From Niabella soli DSM 19437 (GTDB lineage Bacteria > Bacteroidota > Bacteroidia > Chitinophagales > Chitinophagaceae), in assembly GCF_000243115.2 (NCBI RefSeq), contig NZ_CP007035.1, positions 4,154,001 to 4,218,000 of the forward strand: 64,000 nucleotides of DNA. Direction: 5' to 3'. Below the pieces are notes generated by a model, which was not told the origin of the DNA, made no database searches, and was given only the letters and a program-made list of their open reading frames with translations. Of this stretch, positions 59,887 through 64,000 are shown piece by piece (the stretch's first letter is position 1; every line of letters starts with the position of its first letter). The position numbers were made by a program, and so were the translations under genes.

Positions 59887-60510
59887 ATGACAGTAACTGA
59901 TATTTTTTTAGAAACCTCGAAAGTCTTTTTAAGGCCGGTGCAGCCAGTGGACTACGGGTCCTTTTGGGCATTAACAAGTCTGGATAAAGACATGTGGGAA
60001 TACTTTTCCCTTAACCTGAGCCTACCGGTACAGTTGGAAAAATGGATCGCAGAGGCGGTACAGGGTAAAAACGCCGGCACCCGTTTGCCGTTTACGATAA
60101 TTGTAAAAGCCACGGGTTCCGTCGCTGGCAGCAGCAGTATCGGCAATATAGCGTGGTACGATAAACGCGCAGAGATCGGGTGGAGCTGGCTGGCGCCCAC
60201 ATTCCGGGGGACGGGTATTAATTTTCATGCAAAATTCTGTTTATTATATTACGCTTTTGAGGTTATGAACATGGAGCGCGTCGAATTTAAAACCGGCGTG
60301 CAGAACCTAAGGGCGAGGCGGGGGTTGGAAAAAGTGGGTGGTGTGGCCGAAGGCGTTTTGCGGAGCCACTCCCTGCTGTGGAACGGCAACCGTAGAACCT
60401 CAATCTACTATAGTGTTTTAAAGGATGAATGGGAAGGGTATAAAAAAACTATTTTTGCTGATCTCATGGATTCCTTTAAATGGAGTTCAGCGGCTTCAAA
60501 TAATGAATGA
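59887..60510 (+). CDS. GNAT-family N-acetyltransferase (RimJ/RimL-like)
   Basis: Acetyl-CoA dependent acyltransferase of 207 residues. The acetyl-CoA loop is FRGTGINFHAK (about 108-118), and the strand AEIGWSWLAPTF precedes it as in RimJ/L proteins. It probably modifies a protein N-terminus or a small amine; the target is unknown. Its stop codon is followed immediately by the ATG of the acyltransferase, with no gap. Confidence 0.85.
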   Translation: MTVTDIFLETSKVFLRPVQPVDYGSFWALTSLDKDMWEYFSLNLSLPVQLEKWIAEAVQGKNAGTRLPFTIIVKATGSVAGSSSIGNIAWYDKRAEIGWSWLAPTFRGTGINFHAKFCLLYYAFEVMNMERVEFKTGVQNLRARRGLEKVGGVAEGVLRSHSLLWNGNRRTSIYYSVLKDEWEGYKKTIFADLMDSFKWSSAASNNE

Positions 60511-61245
60511 ATGAATATCCTTAAAGAAATTGCGGGCAGGCTGTGCGCGGCATGGGCGCTGGTGACCTTTATTATTACTTTTATCCTTGTACTGCCATTT
60601 GCATTGCTTTCCTATTTATTTAAGGAGCCTGCCTCCACGGCCTACTTTATACAAGTGTCGAAAGTGTGGATGCATATCTGGATGTTTATCATCGGGTGCC
60701 CGGTAAAAATACGGGGCACTGAAAATTTTCAAGAGGGGATGGGCTATATCGTTACCTGTAATCATAATTCATTGCTCGATATTCCATTGTCTTCGGCCTT
60801 TATTCCCGGTCCCAATAAAACGATCGCCAAAAACAGCTTTGCAAAAATTCCCATCTTTGGCTGGTATTATTCCAAAGGCTCGGTATTGGTAGATCGTAAA
60901 AGTGAAAAGAGCCGGAAACAAAGTATCGAAAAAATGAAGGCCGTTTTAAAGGCGGGGATGCATATGTGTATTTATCCCGAAGGCACGCGTAACCGCACCA
61001 GCGCACCGCTAAAGCCTTTTTATAACGGCGCTTTTAAGCTGGCGGCCGATACCGGTCACCCGGTTATCCCCGGCGTGATCATCGGTACTAAAGAAGCAGT
61101 GCCTTTGAACAAACCCTTTTTCTTTTTGCCCCGCACGCTGGAACTGCATTTTTTAAAACCGGTGGAAGTGAGTGGGAAAGGTGCGGCAACGTTAAAGGAA
61201 GAAGTGTTTGCTATTATGACCGGTTATTTGCGCGACAGGCAATAG
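60511..61245 (+). CDS. plsC: 1-acyl-sn-glycerol-3-phosphate acyltransferase
   Basis: Membrane-bound LPLAT enzyme acylating lysophosphatidate to phosphatidate. The 244 residues start with a membrane anchor (about 10-40) and carry NHNSLLDIP (HX4D motif, about 92-98), motif II around GSVLVDRKSEKSRK, motif III YPEGTRNRT (about 155-163), and HPVIPGVI. It is co-directional and contiguous with the GNAT gene. Confidence 0.93.
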   Translation: MNILKEIAGRLCAAWALVTFIITFILVLPFALLSYLFKEPASTAYFIQVSKVWMHIWMFIIGCPVKIRGTENFQEGMGYIVTCNHNSLLDIPLSSAFIPGPNKTIAKNSFAKIPIFGWYYSKGSVLVDRKSEKSRKQSIEKMKAVLKAGMHMCIYPEGTRNRTSAPLKPFYNGAFKLAADTGHPVIPGVIIGTKEAVPLNKPFFFLPRTLELHFLKPVEVSGKGAATLKEEVFAIMTGYLRDRQ

Positions 61246-61642
61246 GGAAATGTGAAAAGTCAATGGCCCATGGTCAATAGTCTATGGAAGGAACCTTGAA
61301 CTTTGAACGCAGAACGCGCAATGCGCAACGCAAGATCCAGAAACCTGTAACCTGGAACGGCAGTTAACGCCAAACGATAAACAATAGACGAAAAACTGTT
61401 TCGGAAGCGAGTCCCCAACATTAAACCTTGAACGCTAAACGCGGAATGCGCAATGCTGAACGCATATCCAGAAACCAGCATCCAGTAACCTGAAACCTGG
61501 AACAATAGTTAACGATAAACAATAAACGAAAAATCGTTTCGGAAGCGAGTCCCCAACATTAAACCTTGAACGCTAAACGCGGAATGCGCAATGCTGAACG
61601 CATATCCAGAAACCAGCATCTAGAAACTAGGAACCAGCAACA
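61246..61642. repeat. Degenerate tandem repeats beside lptD (138-bp period)
   Basis: An 85-bp identical block at 61398-61482 and 61536-61620 repeats with a period of 138 bp. The parts before each copy are similar too (for example AACGATAAACAATA), and a decayed third copy begins near 61288. Inside are shorter words: CTTGAAC/GCTAAAC/CTGAACGC and CCAGAAAC/CCAGCATC/CCAGTAAC. It starts with CAATGG/CATGG/CAATAG words like those in the trp gaps. No frame looks coding. Confidence 0.8.
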
Positions 61643-64000
61643 CTAATAGCTTGGTCCTCCGTTATAGAAGGAGCGGTTGCGGTTGATCTTCAGATCCTGT
61701 AATATCCCGGCTTTCGGGCTGATGGTAAAATTGAAATACCGGTAAATGCCCACAGGTGTCACATTTACGGATAACTGCCAGCAGTGCAGGTCCCTGGAAA
61801 TGGCCATGCTAAAAGTCTGGATCTTGTTGGTAGCAAAATCATAATAGCCGTTTACACTAAAATTCCATTTGGGCGTTAAGTTAAAGCTGCCGCTGAAACT
61901 GCTGCTGGAAGTAATGCCATTATATCGCGATGCATAGGAGCCGGTAATGCTGCTGGGCTTTGTATAAGTGAGCGAGTACGAAACGTTTACCGACCATTGG
62001 GTATTAAAATCGACAAACTCCGCGGGGTTTTGCTGCATATATTCCAGCAGCCGCTGCCGGTCTCCCTGCAGCATAGGATCATTCATTTGATTGTTAATAG
62101 CCTCCTGTCGTTGCTTGGCTTTAGCAGCGTCCTTGGGCTTACTTTGGAAGCTGGTGCTCAAAGATACACTGGCATTGGTCAGGGTACCTATATTGAACCG
62201 CCGGCCTTCCCAGGCATAATATTTTGTGGGGGCGCCGTTCGCATCCAGCCGGTAAGGCATTATCGTTCCGTTGGCGCTCAGATTTATTTTATCAAACAGG
62301 TTGGTTCTGAAATACATACTGAAAGGAGAAAGCTTCATGGAATCCGCAAACATGTTATAGGAGGAAGTGATCCCGAACCCATCGATCAGCCGCACTTTTT
62401 TAAACCCGTTCTCATCTACCTTGGAGCTGGTCACGGTACCATCAGCCGCGGTGTCAGCATCGCTCTGTTTCTTGCCTTTCTTGGCGCGCACTTTCATCTC
62501 CAGGTTATTATCCAGCCCAAAATTGATACCCCCAAACTTCCGGGCGGTGAAAATACTTATGGGTGCTGCACCAATGCCGGCCAGTTGGTCGTAGTAATAG
62601 ACCGATTGCTCCCCGGTTTTTTTATCTGTTACCGTTACCTTTTGGTAATTATCTTTATTCAGATCCGGTGTATAGCTTAAGGCCACCGTTGGCCGTATCA
62701 CATGCCGTATAAAAGTGTTATTCTTAAATTTATAGGTTCCGTAAAGGGCTGAGTTAAAGCTGATGCCCATGCTCATCTGGTGCCGCAGCGACATAGCATT
62801 GCTGGCTACACCTATAACAGTATCTTGTATGAATTCGTATTTCGTTCTACGGTTCATAAAAGTCTGTGAATAAGAAATGGACGGGGAGATCATAACGGCA
62901 CCGCCTAAAATAGGAGGCAAGGAAAGCGAAATCGGTATGCTTTGGGTGCCGTTGAACTGCAAGGTATCCCACATACGCTGAAATACGCCCCGGTAGCGCC
63001 CTTCCCGCCTTAGCTGGGCTTTAACGGAGTCTGAATATTCATAAAAAGGAGCTGCTGTCTGAAAACCCACCTGGTAGCCAATCCCTAACTGTTCGTACCA
63101 CTTCTTGGGGCCAACAGCCTCTTTTTTCTGCAGCGGGTATAAGGTGTTTACCGTAAATGCGGCATTGGGAAAATTGATCGTCACCAGGCGCGCCGCATTA
63201 TTCTGGTTGTGGTTGGCGCTCACCGTTAGGGAAAAGGGTTTGTCCTGCCAGGTTTTGGAATAGGTAATGGAGGAACCTGCTGTATTATTAAAATTCATCA
63301 GGTTACTGTTGGGAATATTCTCATTATACCGGGTAGAGCTCATATTTACGTTGGCGGAAAAGTTCGTACCCGGCCTTGCCCGGCTGTCGGACGAATGCGC
63401 CCAGTTGAGCGTGTAGGTTTTGGTGCTGTAATAATCCGGATCGCCTTTGAAATTACGCTTGGTAGCCTGCAAGCCAAAATTCAGCGAACCCTGGTATTTA
63501 TAACGTTTCCGGTAGGTGGGCTGTATGTTGCCCGACCAGCTTCCATAGGAATAAATATTGCCATATACCTGAACATCCCAATTATCATTAATTACTTTAT
63601 AATAACCCAGGCGGGACAGCCCCAACCCCTGCACATCGTTGCGTTCAAAAGAAGGGGATAAGATGCCGGAATGCCGCCCCTGGTACAACGGAAAAATTCC
63701 AAAAGGCAAATAAACAGGGATCGGCACGGAGTCAAACTCGGGCCGGATGGCGCCTGTTACCGCTAATTTTTTGTTAATGATTTTTGACTTACGCGCGCGA
63801 AAACCGAAATGGGGATGATCCAGGTTACAGGTGGTAAAAAATGTTCCCTGGCTGTACATAGTCCGTTCATCCACCTTTTTTACAATATCAGAATGCACGA
63901 ACATATCGCCCTGCTGGGTAATGGTTCCCTTGGTGATCCCCTGCTGCGTTTTGAAGTTATACTCCATATGCTCGCTCTTAAACTCGTTATCAGCCTGCTT
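61643..64000 (-). CDS. lptD: LPS-assembly protein LptD, Bacteroidota type (N-terminus outside window)
   Basis: Outer-membrane translocon that inserts lipopolysaccharide into the outer leaflet. The frame continues past the window end (codons KQADNEFKSEH before the first visible Met), so the first residues are missing. Visible are the LptD beta-jellyroll end and a long barrel: YLPFGIFPLYQGRHSGILSPSFERNDVQGLGLSRLGYYKVINDNWDVQVYG (about residues 105-155), repeated amphipathic strands, and a C-terminus with IYRYFNFTISPKAGILQDLKI. Nearby lysine-rich KGKKQSDADTAADG forms a likely surface loop. Confidence 0.88.
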   Translation of the reverse strand, partial: KQADNEFKSEHMEYNFKTQQGITKGTITQQGDMFVHSDIVKKVDERTMYSQGTFFTTCNLDHPHFGFRARKSKIINKKLAVTGAIRPEFDSVPIPVYLPFGIFPLYQGRHSGILSPSFERNDVQGLGLSRLGYYKVINDNWDVQVYGNIYSYGSWSGNIQPTYRKRYKYQGSLNFGLQATKRNFKGDPDYYSTKTYTLNWAHSSDSRARPGTNFSANVNMSSTRYNENIPNSNLMNFNNTAGSSITYSKTWQDKPFSLTVSANHNQNNAARLVTINFPNAAFTVNTLYPLQKKEAVGPKKWYEQLGIGYQVGFQTAAPFYEYSDSVKAQLRREGRYRGVFQRMWDTLQFNGTQSIPISLSLPPILGGAVMISPSISYSQTFMNRRTKYEFIQDTVIGVASNAMSLRHQMSMGISFNSALYGTYKFKNNTFIRHVIRPTVALSYTPDLNKDNYQKVTVTDKKTGEQSVYYYDQLAGIGAAPISIFTARKFGGINFGLDNNLEMKVRAKKGKKQSDADTAADGTVTSSKVDENGFKKVRLIDGFGITSSYNMFADSMKLSPFSMYFRTNLFDKINLSANGTIMPYRLDANGAPTKYYAWEGRRFNIGTLTNASVSLSTSFQSKPKDAAKAKQRQEAINNQMNDPMLQGDRQRLLEYMQQNPAEFVDFNTQWSVNVSYSLTYTKPSSITGSYASRYNGITSSSSFSGSFNLTPKWNFSVNGYYDFATNKIQTFSMAISRDLHCWQLSVNVTPVGIYRYFNFTISPKAGILQDLKINRNRSFYNGGPSY

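Noticed and set aside
61246-61642. CRISPR array
   Set aside because: The repeat period (138 bp) and unequal units do not fit; there are no spacers or cas genes.

Overview
The window looks like a chromosomal segment from a member of the Bacteroidota, most likely the Chitinophagaceae. The evidence is two SusC/SusD outer-membrane pairs, Bacteroidota-type promoters (TTG, then about 20 nt, then TAnnTTTG), a glycine-rich RRM protein, a Bacteroidota-style LptD and many secreted glycan-active enzymes. The genus cannot be fixed from sequence reading alone. Both ends are cut inside genes: an RND permease at the left and LptD at the right.

Layout. 1-2.5 kb: end of an RND efflux permease. 3-5 kb: RRM protein, then the ribosomal operon rpsF-rpsR-rplI. 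5.3-6.1 kb: a RAYT transposase with its REP hairpins. 6.1-8.8 kb: recJ and a polyprenyl diphosphate synthase. 9-10.5 kb: an OmpA-family porin with a near-perfect promoter. 11-17.2 kb: glutamate synthase gltB-gltD. 17.5-23 kb: an unknown protein, a GH78 rhamnosidase, gluconokinase, a 49-residue membrane protein and an M28 peptidase. 23.4-34.8 kb: first SusC/SusD locus, with a DUF3823 lipoprotein, a small secreted protein, a giant FG-GAP/UnbV protein and a vanadium-type haloperoxidase. 35-35.8 kb: two small envelope proteins. 36-53.8 kb: second polysaccharide locus (five-bladed-propeller glycosidase, SusC/SusD, two sulfatases, GH29 fucosidase, GH20 hexosaminidase, AraC regulator) joined to a non-phosphorylating L-fucose pathway (dehydrogenase, fuconate dehydratase, mutarotase, FucP). 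53.8-54.5 kb: duplicated GIY-YIG genes with tRNA-Arg pieces. 54.65-59.8 kb: trp operon E-G-D-C-F with a leader peptide and attenuator. 59.9-61.2 kb: GNAT and PlsC. 61.25-61.64 kb: tandem repeats. 61.6-64 kb: LptD.

How it fits together. The second locus reads as a complete strategy for a sulfated, fucosylated, GlcNAc-containing glycan. Sulfatases, fucosidase and hexosaminidase trim it, SusC/SusD imports it, FucP brings fucose into the cytosol, and the mutarotase, dehydrogenase and dehydratase start its oxidation. The lactonase and the last steps are not in the window. The first locus couples SusC/SusD import to a putative secreted haloperoxidase.

Most notable observations: (1) a trp leader peptide with three consecutive Trp codons, preceded by a strong promoter and followed by competing hairpins and a terminator; (2) a RAYT gene with four two-hairpin REP elements whose stems covary; (3) a 318-bp tandem duplication of a GIY-YIG gene plus the 3' half of tRNA-Arg; (4) several families of degenerate intergenic repeats, including a 138-bp tandem unit beside lptD.
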